Positions 56,360 to 64,000 of a stretch of 64,000 nucleotides of DNA are shown here, in pieces (position 1 is the stretch's first letter; each line of letters opens with the position of its first letter). Made by a program: the position numbers and the translations under genes. Source of the stretch: Chthonomonas sp. UBA2362 (lineage in GTDB: Bacteria > Armatimonadota > Fimbriimonadia > Fimbriimonadales > Fimbriimonadaceae). The notes beneath the pieces are model-generated. The model worked only from the letters and a program-made list of their open reading frames with translations, had not been told where the DNA came from and did no database searches. The stretch lies in the NCBI GenBank assembly GCA_002344135.1, contig DDTO01000008.1, positions 159,880 to 223,879 on the forward strand. Direction: 5' to 3'.

Positions 56360-56817
56360 CGGTCCTCGATCGGGGCGACACGGAGAGGCACGAAGTTGGC
56401 CGGTTGGAGGTCGATCAGGTCACGCAGGGTTACGCGATAGACTACCGTATCGACGGCGGACTGAATCCGCTCCCAGAGCGGACGCAGCGAGCACGATCCG
56501 GCATGCGCGCACGACTCGAGAGTGCCAGCGTGGCGCTCGCAGAACTCCGGCTCGTAGAGCCGTCCGCCGAGTGCTTCCAAAACGTCGCCTATTACGATGC
56601 GTTCAGGCTCCCTTGCTAGGGTGTAACCTCCCAACTGGCCGCGCGTGCTTTTGACGAATCCCGCCTTGCGGAGCAGGGCGAGCATTTTCGCAACATGTGG
56701 TTGAGACAAACCTTCGATTCGGCTCAGTTCAGGGATCGTGAGACCGGCGGGCGCATCGTGATCGGCGATCGCCACGAGACATCGCAGTCCGTATTCTTCT
56801 TGAGCGCTAAATTTCAT
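56356..56817 (-). CDS. Rrf2-family regulator with Fe-S cysteines (IscR/SufR-like)
   Basis: A 153-residue winged-helix regulator. The helix-turn-helix is in YGLRCLVAIADHDAPAGLTI and ELSRIEGLSQPHVAKMLALL. Three cysteines in CERHAGTLESCAHAGSC can ligand an Fe-S cluster, as in IscR. It probably senses cluster demand and controls its own suf operon. The start is ATG at 56817, overlapping the sufT stop by one base (TAATG). The longer upstream frame overlaps sufT and is not used. Confidence 0.93.
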   Translation of the reverse strand: MKFSAQEEYGLRCLVAIADHDAPAGLTIPELSRIEGLSQPHVAKMLALLRKAGFVKSTRGQLGGYTLAREPERIVIGDVLEALGGRLYEPEFCERHAGTLESCAHAGSCSLRPLWERIQSAVDTVVYRVTLRDLIDLQPANFVPLRVAPIEDR

Positions 56818-57173
56818 TAGTAAAGCCCCAGTTCCAACTTGACGTGATCCGGAATGCGGTCGATGGTGAACGGTGGATCCCAAACAAGCTCGACCGTCGC
56901 CTCGCGGACCCCCGCAGTCTGTCGGACCCGATCCTCTACCTCGGCAGGAAGGGACTCCGCCACTGGGCATGCCGGCGAGGTCAGGGTCATCCGGACGTGG
57001 ACCCGCGCGTCGTCGGTGACCTCGACATCGTAAATCAGTCCGAGGTCGTAGACGTTGACGGGAATTTCGGGGTCGTGGACTTGTCGGATCGACTCGATAA
57101 CCTCGTTGATGAGGATCGTCTTTTGGATGCTATTGAGCGGCTCGCCACCGAAGTCTTCGATTTTATCGGGCAT
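56817..57173 (-). CDS. sufT: SufT-type DUF59 maturation protein
   Basis: A 118-residue MIP18/DUF59-family protein of Fe-S maturation. The pattern VHDPEIPVNVYDLGLIYDVE with PACPVAESLP (a conserved Cys) is typical of SufT. It starts at the ATG at 57173 (MPDKIEDFGGE), 5 nt from the sufU stop at 57179. The overlap with the Rrf2 start suggests coupling. SufT helps to load Fe-S or other cofactor targets in a support role to the SUF machinery. Confidence 0.9.
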   Translation of the reverse strand: MPDKIEDFGGEPLNSIQKTILINEVIESIRQVHDPEIPVNVYDLGLIYDVEVTDDARVHVRMTLTSPACPVAESLPAEVEDRVRQTAGVREATVELVWDPPFTIDRIPDHVKLELGLY

Positions 57174-57178
57174 GGTCC

Positions 57179-57616
57179 TTAGGACTTCTCCTTCTGAGAA
57201 TCCGCGAGCGCGGCCTCGAGAGCATGCCAGGCGAGGGTGGCGCACTTGACGCGCATGGGAAACTCGCGTACTCCGAGCAAGGCAATGGCCTCACCGAGGC
57301 GAGGATCTTCCTCGCGACCCATGACTCCGCGGTGGAACCGATCGAAATGGGCCTTAGCCTCGGCCGGTGTCATCCCTCGGACCGCTTCGGTTAAGATCGA
57401 TGCCGAAGCCGTCGAGATCGCACACCCGAGGCCGACGAATGAGGCGTCCACGATCTTTCCGTTCTCGACGAGGAGGTAGACGGTCACGCAGTCACCGCAG
57501 AGTGGGTTGTCGCCGGAGGCGCTATGGGTCGCCTCGGGCATCTCTCGACGATTTCTCGGCCTGCGGTTGTGGTCGAGGATCACCTCTTGATAGAGGTCGC
57601 GGAGCGGGTCGTTCAC
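57179..57616 (-). CDS. sufU: SufU-type scaffold/sulfurtransferase
   Basis: A 145-residue IscU-fold protein. The conserved residues Cys40-Gly-Asp42 (NPLCGDC), Cys in GLGCAISTASAS and Cys in RVKCATLAW form the zinc/cluster site. The insertion between the second and third cysteines, about 18 residues, is the mark of SufU as distinct from IscU. SufU relays sulfur from SufS to SufB. It overlaps sufS by 4 nt (57613-57616). SufBCD are not in the window. Confidence 0.95.
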   Translation of the reverse strand: MNDPLRDLYQEVILDHNRRPRNRREMPEATHSASGDNPLCGDCVTVYLLVENGKIVDASFVGLGCAISTASASILTEAVRGMTPAEAKAHFDRFHRGVMGREEDPRLGEAIALLGVREFPMRVKCATLAWHALEAALADSQKEKS

Positions 57617-58854
57617 GTCATCACCTCGCGAACTCGCGCGAGCCCCTTGGCGAGGGCGTGCACTTCTTCCCCGGTGTTGTAGAGCGCGAGCGACGCTCGA
57701 GCCGTACCGGAGACCCCGAGCCGCGCCATGAGCGGCATGCAGCAGTGGTGCCCCGCCCGGATCGCGACGCCTTCTTGGTCGAGTACTGTGCCGATGTCGT
57801 GTGGATGTATGCCATCCATCACGAACGAGACGACCGCGGCGCGCGAACTCGGGATCGGTCCGAGCACATGGACTCCCGGTTGCGAGCCGATCAGTTCGCT
57901 CGCCAGTGCGAGGAGATCGTCTTCGTGATGCTGGACGGCCTTGCGATCAAGCCCAGCAAGGAACTCGAACGCAGCGGCCCAGCCAATGACGCCTGCCACG
58001 TTGGGAGTGCCTGGCTCGAACCGGTCGGGAACTCCCGCATATGTCGTCTCCTCGAACGTGACGGTGCGGATCATCCCGCCACCTGTCTGGTACGGCGGCA
58101 TTTCCTCGAGCAGTTCGCGCCGTGCGTAAAGACCGCCGACGCCCATCGGACCATACATTTTGTGCCCGCTCATCGCGTAGAAATCGACGCCGAGGGCGCG
58201 GACGTCGACCGGGAGGTGGGCGAGCGCTTGTGCTCCGTCGACCAAGACCTTCGCTCCAGCGGATCGGGCCAGCCGCGCCACTTCCTCCACGGGATTGATG
58301 GTGCCCAGGCTATTGGAAACGTGCGCGATGCCGACGAGGCGCGTCTTCGGCCCGAGCATGGTGTCGAGAGCAGAGAGGTCGAGTGTGCCGTCGTCGTGAA
58401 TAGGGATCGGCCGGATTCGAGCGCCGGTGGCCTTCGCGACCACCTGCCAAGGGACGATGTTCGCGTGGTGCTCCATCGTGCTGAGGAGCACTTCGTCTCC
58501 TTCACGCAGGTTCGCGGTACCCCAAGACTGGGCGACGAGGTTGATCGCCTCGGTGCAACCCTTGGTAAAGACGACTTCGGCTGCTTCCGATGCCCCGATC
58601 GAAATGCGAACCGTTTCTCTAGCCGCTTCGAAGGCGTCGGTGGCCACCTGGCTGAGGCGATGGACCCCTCGATGAACGTTGGCGTTCGAGGTCCGAGAAA
58701 ACCCGTCCATCGCATCGAGCACGGCGCGGGGGCGATGAGTCGTGGCTGCGTTGTCCAGGTACGCGAGCGGGCGACCATGGACCCTCGTGGCCAAGGCCGG
58801 AAACTCCTCCCGAATTCGGGAAACAGGATGGGGAACGGATACGCTCATCACCAT
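57613..58854 (-). CDS. sufS: Cysteine desulfurase SufS
   Basis: A PLP enzyme that takes sulfur from cysteine, 413 residues. The PLP lysine is in AMSGHKMYGPMG, the His stacking region TMEHHANIVPW is conserved, and the catalytic cysteine loop is in RAGHHCCMPLM. It is the class II/SufS form, which uses SufU as acceptor. The starts at 58854 (ATG), 58851 (GTG) and 58848 (ATG) are all possible; TAGAAT lies at 58858-58863, 3-9 nt upstream of these, so the transcript is probably leaderless. It is first of the suf operon. Confidence 0.96.
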   Translation of the reverse strand: MVMSVSVPHPVSRIREEFPALATRVHGRPLAYLDNAATTHRPRAVLDAMDGFSRTSNANVHRGVHRLSQVATDAFEAARETVRISIGASEAAEVVFTKGCTEAINLVAQSWGTANLREGDEVLLSTMEHHANIVPWQVVAKATGARIRPIPIHDDGTLDLSALDTMLGPKTRLVGIAHVSNSLGTINPVEEVARLARSAGAKVLVDGAQALAHLPVDVRALGVDFYAMSGHKMYGPMGVGGLYARRELLEEMPPYQTGGGMIRTVTFEETTYAGVPDRFEPGTPNVAGVIGWAAAFEFLAGLDRKAVQHHEDDLLALASELIGSQPGVHVLGPIPSSRAAVVSFVMDGIHPHDIGTVLDQEGVAIRAGHHCCMPLMARLGVSGTARASLALYNTGEEVHALAKGLARVREVMT

Positions 58855-59002
58855 TGGATTCTACGAATCGATTCAGCCGAACTTCACTGAAACTATACAC
58901 GCTTATAAAGATAAACGGCGCGATGCTAGGAACCACGTCGAACCTGCATTACAATAGGATTGTCGGCGCGAGCTTGAGACGGCGCCACGAAGGAGTACAT
59001 TT

Positions 59003-60415
59003 ATGCGAAAGGGTCTGATACTCGGTTCTAGTCTGGCGGTCGTCGGTGTCGGCATCGGCGTTCTGTCCTTGTCGACTCCCGCACGGTCTCAGTTGGCCAA
59101 GGCGCTCGTCTGGTTGCAGCCGACGACTCCCGGTTCGGTGCAAACCGGCCACCTCAACATTTCGGGCACCGCTCGCACTGGCACCACCTACACGAACAGC
59201 CTCCGCGTGGGCAGTTCGGCGACGAACGGCCACTATCTGCGAACGGATGCCAGCGGCGTCGGGACCTGGCAAGCGCTGACGATCCCGCTGCCATACGATG
59301 GCACCGGTACCGAGAACGGCTACGAGGGCCTCTTCCGAATCAGGAACAACGGGACCGCGGCTTCGATTTTCGCCCGCAACACCAGCGGCGCGAACGCGCG
59401 CCTCGCAGGCGACAGTTACGGGGTTCAGGCTCAGCATGGAACTTCGTTCAACACCGGTCAGCTCGGCAATTCGGACAACGCCGTCTCCGGCAGCAACAAC
59501 TTCAACCCTTCCTATGGGTATCTAGCGGGAGCGAGCATCGGTTGCTATGGCGAGCAGGGTTCGACGACAGGGGTCGGCGTGCGGGGCAGGGTGTATGCGA
59601 CAACTGGCGCCAACTACGGTGTTCACGGAACGAGCAATAGCCCTGGCGGCGCAGGCGTCTTCGGTTTGAACCAGTCAGCATCATCTGGCGCGATCGGCGT
59701 GCTGGGGCAAGCGACGTCGAGTTCGAGCGGATTCGGAATCTACGGCGAAGGGTCTCAGTACGGGATCTTTGCTATGGCAACCAACAACACCAGTGTCCCG
59801 TATGGGGGCTGGTTTCAAGGTTCGGGCAGTAATTCTAGGGGTGCCTTTGCGGTCGGCGGCGGGACGAACTCGACCTACGGGTTTCGCGGAAACTCGTCCA
59901 CGAGTACCGGTGGCGCCGAGACCTTCGGCATCTACTCGCTCAACAACGTCGGCGCCGCAGGGTCTAAAAGCTTCCGCATCGATCACCCGCACGACCCGAT
60001 GAACAAGTACCTTCTGCACTACTGCGCCGAAGGGCCCGCGCCGATGAATCAGTACTCCGGGATCGTCACCACCGACTCTTCCGGCTACGCCTGGGTCGAA
60101 CTGCCGGCCTACTTCGGCGACATCAATCGAAATCCTCGGTACGTCCTCACGGTGATCGACGACTCGGACGACTTCGTGTTGGCCAAGGTGACGCGCCAGG
60201 TCGAGGACAACCGCTTCCGGATCCGCACGAACAAGCCCGCGACTCAGGTGAGCTGGCTTGTTATCGCCGAACGCAGCGACCGGTGGATGCAGGCTCACCC
60301 CGCGCGCGACCAAGTCGAAAAGTTCGGCGACGAGCGCGGCCGACTGCAGCGCCCCGAGCTCTACGGCCTGCCACCGGAGATGGGCATCGAGAGCGACTTG
60401 CCAGTCCAGAAGTAG
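59003..60415 (+). CDS. Fibre-like secreted protein with triple-beta repeats
   Basis: A 470-residue exported protein. The signal peptide is 1-29 (AVVGVGIGVLSLSTPARS). The middle part, residues about 100-330, is a low-complexity Gly/Ser/Asn/Ala-rich array with repeats of the GVxGxxxx type (for example GSTTGVGVRGRVYATTGANY and GAGVFGLNQSASSGAIGVLG), as in fibrous phage tail or surface proteins. The C-terminal domain (KSFRIDHPHDPMNKYLLHYC) is a conserved globular head found in Planctomycetes and related groups. The ATG at 59003 follows GAAGGAG, a good ribosome-binding site. The function is probably adhesion or an S-layer-like structure. Confidence 0.75.
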   Translation: MRKGLILGSSLAVVGVGIGVLSLSTPARSQLAKALVWLQPTTPGSVQTGHLNISGTARTGTTYTNSLRVGSSATNGHYLRTDASGVGTWQALTIPLPYDGTGTENGYEGLFRIRNNGTAASIFARNTSGANARLAGDSYGVQAQHGTSFNTGQLGNSDNAVSGSNNFNPSYGYLAGASIGCYGEQGSTTGVGVRGRVYATTGANYGVHGTSNSPGGAGVFGLNQSASSGAIGVLGQATSSSSGFGIYGEGSQYGIFAMATNNTSVPYGGWFQGSGSNSRGAFAVGGGTNSTYGFRGNSSTSTGGAETFGIYSLNNVGAAGSKSFRIDHPHDPMNKYLLHYCAEGPAPMNQYSGIVTTDSSGYAWVELPAYFGDINRNPRYVLTVIDDSDDFVLAKVTRQVEDNRFRIRTNKPATQVSWLVIAERSDRWMQAHPARDQVEKFGDERGRLQRPELYGLPPEMGIESDLPVQK

Positions 60416-60419
60416 GCTC

Positions 60420-61085
60420 TCATCGGGGACGGGCGAGGGTCAGCCCGTCCCCGATGGGCACAATCGCGAGGTCGATACGATCGTCGTTGGATAGCCGCTC
60501 GTTGAGGGCGCGTATGGCCTCGGTGTTCTCGTCGTCGACGCTCGGGTCGGCCACCTTGCCGCTCCAGAGGACGTTGTCGATGCCGATGAGGCCACCGGGT
60601 CTCACCAGCCTCAAGCCCGCTTCATAGTATGCGGCGTAGTTCGGCTTGTCGGCGTCGATGAACATCATATCGAAGCGCTCGCCCGCCTCGACGAGCCGCG
60701 CCAGCGTCTCGTTCGCCGGTGCGAGTCGCAGATCGATCCGAGCGCTTAGGCCGGCTTCCTCCCAGTAGCGTTTCGCGATCGCGGTGAAGTCTTCGCTCAC
60801 GTCACAGGCAACGATGTGTCCTTCGAGGGGCATCGCCAAGCCGACGGCGATCGAGGAGTAGCCCGTGAAGACTCCGACCTCGAGGTAGCGGCGAACCCCC
60901 AGAAGGCGCGCCAAGAGCGCCATGAATTGACCCTGCTCGGGGGAGATTTGCATCCCGGCCTCCTCCATGGGAGCGGTTTCCTCGCGCAGCCGTTCGAGCA
61001 CTGGCGGCTCGCGCAACCAGTTCTCCACGATGTAAGCGTAGGTTGCTTCCGGAATGAAAGAGGACTTGCTCTTCGTCGGCTTCAA
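60420..61085 (-). CDS. O-methyltransferase (SAM-dependent, catechol/caffeoyl-CoA type)
   Basis: A 221-residue methyltransferase of the class I family. The SAM-binding motif is YLEVGVFTGYSSIAV, the second is HIVACDVSED, and the metal-binding region is FIDADKPNYAAYYE with DNVLWSGKVADPS. Acceptors in this family are catechols and related phenols. The start is TTG at 61085, 7 nt past the upstream stop. The product is unknown; cotranscription with the NTF2-like gene is likely because the gap is 7 nt. Confidence 0.9.
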   Translation of the reverse strand: MKPTKSKSSFIPEATYAYIVENWLREPPVLERLREETAPMEEAGMQISPEQGQFMALLARLLGVRRYLEVGVFTGYSSIAVGLAMPLEGHIVACDVSEDFTAIAKRYWEEAGLSARIDLRLAPANETLARLVEAGERFDMMFIDADKPNYAAYYEAGLRLVRPGGLIGIDNVLWSGKVADPSVDDENTEAIRALNERLSNDDRIDLAIVPIGDGLTLARPR

Positions 61086-61092
61086 GTTGCGA

Positions 61093-61569
61093 TCAGCGGC
61101 TCCAGCCCCAGTACGTGGCGTTGGGGAGTCCCTGGGTATAGGAAAACCGCCACTGGCCGTCGACCTTCTTCAGAGTCTCGGCGTACTTGTTGGTCTGCTG
61201 AACGCGTACCCATTTTCTCCCGCTTCGAACCTGAAAGTTCTCGGTGCTCGTCACCCAAGCGGTCGCTTCGTCACCGTAGCCCTGAACGCTGTTGACGATG
61301 ATTCTGGAGTTCATCGAGCGGACGTTCTTGCTCAGAGTCGAAACCATCGACTTCATGTCGGAATAGTCGAGACGCATTCCCGATGGATCGACCATCGACC
61401 AGGACGGATCGACCATTGCCAGCATCCCCTTCGTATCGCCGCGAGCCATGAGGCGATCCCACTTCCGATAGACGCCCTGTATCTCCTTGCGGAGCTCGGC
61501 ATCCTCGACCTGGGCAAAAACGGGAACTGCTGCGACGAACATTAGTGCAAGCGCACAAAGACCTTTCAT
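61093..61569 (-). CDS. Exported NTF2-like (SnoaL/DUF4440) protein
   Basis: A 158-residue exported protein with a signal peptide at 1-19 (ALALMFVAAVPVFAQ). The NTF2-like alpha+beta barrel pattern is seen in LRKEIQGVYRKWDRLMARGD, SMVDPSGMRLDYSDMKSMV, ATAWVTSTENFQV and KKVDGQWRFSYTQGLPN. The ATG at 61569 has AGGAGGTAAGC upstream, an excellent ribosome-binding site. Family members bind small molecules or serve in stress; the function is unknown. Confidence 0.85.
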   Translation of the reverse strand: MKGLCALALMFVAAVPVFAQVEDAELRKEIQGVYRKWDRLMARGDTKGMLAMVDPSWSMVDPSGMRLDYSDMKSMVSTLSKNVRSMNSRIIVNSVQGYGDEATAWVTSTENFQVRSGRKWVRVQQTNKYAETLKKVDGQWRFSYTQGLPNATYWGWSR

Positions 61570-61641
61570 GCTTACCTCCTGGGCCTATATACCTCTATCC
61601 CTCGCGCCCGACTCTGTCACGACGGTAAAATGCGATAGAGC

Positions 61642-61717
61642 AGGGGTATAGCTCAGTTGGTAGAGCGACGGTCTCCAAAACCGTAGGTCGCGGGTTCGAA
61701 TCCTGTTGCCCCTGCCA
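61642..61717 (+). tRNA. tRNA-Trp (anticodon CCA)
   Basis: Acceptor AGGGGTA pairs with TGCCCCT, D-arm GCTCAGTTGGTAGAGC, anticodon stem ACGGT/ACCGT with loop CTCCAAA (anticodon CCA), T-arm CGCGGGTTCGAATCCTGT-type, and encoded CCA at 61715-61717. The asd gene's stop lies 3 nt past the CCA. Confidence 0.97.
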
Positions 61718-61719
61718 TT

Positions 61720-62760
61720 CTATTGCCGGACCGTCGCGGTCCCGATCGATCCGCTCGCGATCATCGCTTCGGCAATCTGCACAGCGTTGAGCGCCGCTCC
61801 CTTGAGCAACTGGTCGCCCGTAGCGAAGAGGCAAATGGCATTGGGGTCGGTTACGTCCGCCCTAATGCGTCCGACCAGAACGTCGTCGGTGCCGGAGGAC
61901 TCGATCGGCATCGGGAAGTGATTTCCGACTCGGTCGTCCACCACGCGTACGCCGGGCGCCTCGGCGAGAACCTGCCGCACCGCATCCTCCGTTGGAGCAG
62001 GGCCTGAAAACTCGACGGTGATCGCCTCTGCGTGAGCCCGCAGGACCGGCACGCGCACGCAAGTCACGTTAACTCGGAGGTCCGGCCTTCCCAGAATCTT
62101 GCGGCTCTCCTGGATGACCTTCCACTCTTCTTCGTTGTATCCTTGCTCGTTCACAGGAGTGTTGTGGCTGAAGAGGTTGAAGGCATAGGGATGAGGCAAG
62201 ACTCGCGGCTCGATCGGACGGCCATCGAGGTAGGCCCGGGTCTGGTCGATCAGTTCCTGCATGACCGCGGCGCCCCCGCCGCTAGCGCTCTGATAGGTGC
62301 TGACGATCACCCGCTCGATATGCCCGAGCGCCCGCAGTGGAGCGATCGCCATCAGCAGGACGATCGCGGTGCAGTTCGGGTTGGCGACCAAGCGGTGGGA
62401 CGGTTCGATGGCGTGCGCGTTGATCTCCGGGACGACGAGCGGGACCCCGGGATCCATGCGGAAGGCGCTGGAGTTGTCGATCACGACCGCTCCGGCTTCG
62501 ATAGCCGCCGGTGCGAACTCCCGAGATCGACTCGCCCCCGCACTGAAGAACGCGACGTCGCTGCCCGCGAAAGCGTCCGCCCGCGCCTCCTCGACGACGA
62601 CCGGCTCGCCCTTGAATTCGAGGGTAGAACCGGCCGATCGTGCGCTGGCCAGGAGCCGCAGTGAGGCGATCGGTAAACCGCGTTTCTCGAAAATGCGCAA
62701 GAATTCTTGCCCGACGGCGCCAGTCGCGCCAAGGACCAATACGCGCAGGCCAGCATTCAC
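61720..62760 (-). CDS. asd: Aspartate-semialdehyde dehydrogenase
   Basis: It reduces aspartyl phosphate with NADPH to aspartate semialdehyde, the branch point to lysine, DAP, threonine and methionine. The protein is 346 residues from GTG at 62760. The NADP motif is VLGATGAVGQEFL, the active cysteine is in VANPNCTAI, the substrate-binding His in VPVLRAHAEAI, and SASGGGA is conserved. A TTG at 62784 would add eight residues of less typical sequence. DAP for peptidoglycan comes from this pathway. The gene is convergent with tRNA-Trp. Confidence 0.94.
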   Translation of the reverse strand: MNAGLRVLVLGATGAVGQEFLRIFEKRGLPIASLRLLASARSAGSTLEFKGEPVVVEEARADAFAGSDVAFFSAGASRSREFAPAAIEAGAVVIDNSSAFRMDPGVPLVVPEINAHAIEPSHRLVANPNCTAIVLLMAIAPLRALGHIERVIVSTYQSASGGGAAVMQELIDQTRAYLDGRPIEPRVLPHPYAFNLFSHNTPVNEQGYNEEEWKVIQESRKILGRPDLRVNVTCVRVPVLRAHAEAITVEFSGPAPTEDAVRQVLAEAPGVRVVDDRVGNHFPMPIESSGTDDVLVGRIRADVTDPNAICLFATGDQLLKGAALNAVQIAEAMIASGSIGTATVRQ

Positions 62761-62932
62761 GCCGGGAGGGATACCTGATCGCAACCGGACGCTGCAGGGA
62801 GTACCAAAATACTGATAAAATTGCGGACCAACCGTGCTCGAATCGGCGCAATCGGCGTAGAGATACTTAAAGAGACTTCACGCGGAACGCCCCTCAGGGT
62901 AAACACCGAGCGTCGTCTCGGAGTGGAAAACA

Positions 62933-63823
62933 ATGCTTGGAATAGCCAACCCAATTAACAATGAAATCACTAGCCGGACGCTGCTCAGTTCGGGAAGTCT
63001 GCGCGTCGACCTGATCGAAGGTTCGAAACGACGTCCCAGTCTGACCGAACTCAACGTGCGCAGCGGGCAGAGCGCCCTCGAAATCAACCTGAGCGGCACT
63101 CAGCTCATGCGAGAATCAGACAAAGAGCCCTGGAGGGTGCTGCCGCCAAAGAGCATGGCCCTCGTGCGGGGGCCTTCGTCTCTCACCGTCCATCTGGGCC
63201 GTGGCGAGCATCGCTCGCTTTACGTGACTTGGACCGACAGCGAGCTCCCCGGTCTTTCGCGTTGGATGGAACGGACAGCGAGCGAGAGAAAGATTTCGCG
63301 GCGGTTTTCGATCGTCGCCTTTAATCCGATCAACGGCATTGATGGGGACGTCGCCGAGAAGATGACTCGCGCGTGCTTCGAGCCGAGCATCGCCAGCGAG
63401 CCCCTTGTCCTCGCGTCGATTCATGAGGTGGCTTGTCATGCGCTGACGAGCGACAACGAATTCTGCCTCGCGACTCTGCCGATTACGCTCCCAGAGCCGA
63501 TGTATCCGCTGATCGAGCAGGTGAAGGCCGATCCAGCCTCCTCTTGGTCTCTCAAGGAGGCGGCCGTGCTGGCCGGCTACTCGCCGTTCCACCTCTCGCG
63601 CACCTTTAAGGCGTTGGTCGGCTTCGGGTTCCCCGAGTTCGTCGATCGGTGCCGAACCGAGATTGCGGTCGTTCAGCTTTGCAACAGCGACAAGGGGATC
63701 GAGGAGATCGCCAACAATTGCGGATTCGGTTCGCCGCAGGCCCTGCGTGAGTCCGTCAAGGAGTATCTGGGCATGTTGCCCTCCGAACTCCGCCTGCACG
63801 CGACCGGACACTTCGGGGACTAG
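62933..63823 (+). CDS. AraC-family transcriptional regulator
   Basis: A 296-residue protein. The N-terminal region (residues 1-190) is a beta-rich domain that may bind a ligand (LTELNVRSGQSALEINLSGT, VLPPKSMALVRGPSSLTVHL). The C-terminal 100 residues are two helix-turn-helix units of the AraC/XylS type: SLKEAAVLAGYSPFHLSRTF and GIEEIANNCGFGSPQALRES, followed by a VKEYLGMLPSELR motif. The start is ATG at 62933. Target genes are unknown; the divergent neighbour is asd. Confidence 0.88.
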   Translation: MLGIANPINNEITSRTLLSSGSLRVDLIEGSKRRPSLTELNVRSGQSALEINLSGTQLMRESDKEPWRVLPPKSMALVRGPSSLTVHLGRGEHRSLYVTWTDSELPGLSRWMERTASERKISRRFSIVAFNPINGIDGDVAEKMTRACFEPSIASEPLVLASIHEVACHALTSDNEFCLATLPITLPEPMYPLIEQVKADPASSWSLKEAAVLAGYSPFHLSRTFKALVGFGFPEFVDRCRTEIAVVQLCNSDKGIEEIANNCGFGSPQALRESVKEYLGMLPSELRLHATGHFGD

Positions 63824-64000
63824 GTTTCGCCCTCGTCTTCGAAGCGGGGGATGCTGGCCGGACCGCGCCGGGCAGGGGAGTAATGGGCGTGGTAGCGTCG
63901 CTCCCCATCCACAACCCCTTCCTCTCGCGGGGCGCAAGGAAGGGGCTTACATTACTCTCCCCCTTCGCGCGCTCCTTTCGTCGCGGCGAAGGTCCCTCTC
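63824..64000. repeat. Extragenic repeat region at right end
   Basis: No gene is seen. A 9-bp hairpin CCCCTTCCT/AGGAAGGGG is at 63915-63945, and the words GGAGTAATGGG (about 63875) and CATTACTCTCCCC (about 63950) match the CATTACTCCCC word at the left end in opposite and same orientation. The region looks like the dispersed repeat of 1-280. The window ends inside it. Confidence 0.45.

Noticed and set aside
1..64000. Insertion sequences, integrases, prophage or restriction-modification genes
   Set aside because: No transposase, integrase, capsid or methyltransferase of the restriction type was found in any frame; the HNH gene has no partner suggesting mobility.

Overview
The window is GC-rich, gene-dense chromosomal DNA from a free-living bacterium. 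Several traits together suggest Armatimonadota, probably Fimbriimonadia: a type II-pilin-like protein with the H-X9-DG motif, a TPR regulator of the SARP/BTAD type, several DinB-fold proteins, secreted proteins with SD-led starts beside apparently leaderless cytoplasmic genes, a copper-amine-oxidase-N-like domain protein, and genes for an outer envelope (CMP-Kdo synthetase, tripartite-efflux adaptor). This assignment is inference from gene content; there is no rRNA in the window. I see no insertion sequence, integrase, prophage or CRISPR array.

Layout. 1-280: extragenic GC-rich repeat with a hairpin. 281-4816 (minus): efflux adaptor, ABC ATPase and FtsX/MacB-type permease. 4949-5065: an inverted array of nine 11-bp repeats. 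5111-10903 (minus): Tat-exported BBE-type flavin oxidase, collagen-like protein, 2-oxoacid dehydrogenase E2, mannose-1-phosphate guanylyltransferase and a lipoprotein. 10964-16544: Fe-S uracil-DNA glycosylase, subtilase, a Fic/Doc-fold protein with a ruined active site, a J-domain/WD40 fusion, and a secreted protein with dockerin-like repeats. 17086-21969: UDP-glucose dehydrogenase, sugar ABC permease, LytR-CpsA-Psr protein, H-X9-DG protein and a Spy-like protein. 22088-26483: lipase-like hydrolase, DinB protein, then (minus) a holin-like/YvcK/serine hydrolase operon. tRNA-Glu(CTC) lies at 26565. 26737-32733: NTPase-membrane fusion, AlkD-like protein, two DinB proteins, a second flavin oxidase and a beta-carbonic anhydrase. 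32755-37287: glycosyltransferase, then the tightly packed run accB-like, pilin-like, accC, nusB, folD. 37284-46571: HNH gene broken by an in-frame TGA, SARP-like regulator, beta-sandwich surface protein, UDP-sugar epimerase, ABC exporter and M48 peptidase. 46575-52711: secA, response regulator, purK and D-aminopeptidase. 52708-57173: membrane proteins, kdsB, TlpA-like thioredoxin and the downstream end of a suf operon, which runs on to sufS at 58854. 59003-63823: fibre-like surface protein, O-methyltransferase, tRNA-Trp, asd and an AraC regulator. The right end returns to extragenic repeats like those at the left end.

How the genes work together. Sugar-nucleotide and envelope functions recur (GDP-mannose, UDP-glucuronate, UDP-galacturonate-type epimerase, CMP-Kdo, LCP ligase, glycosyltransferase), which fits a bacterium that makes complex surface glycans. 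The sufS-sufU-sufT-rrf2-iscA-type operon makes Fe-S clusters but has no sufBCD beside it. The most unusual item is the accB-like gene directly upstream of accC: it keeps the AccB fold and layout but has glycine at the biotinylation lysine, so it cannot carry biotin and resembles in concept the plant BADC regulators of acetyl-CoA carboxylase. A pilin-like gene sits between the two. Other notable items are the 11-bp inverted repeat array, the NTPase-membrane fusion, the pseudo-Fic protein, the in-frame TGA in the HNH gene, and a recurring TAnnnT box 5-9 nt before start codons that indicates leaderless transcription.
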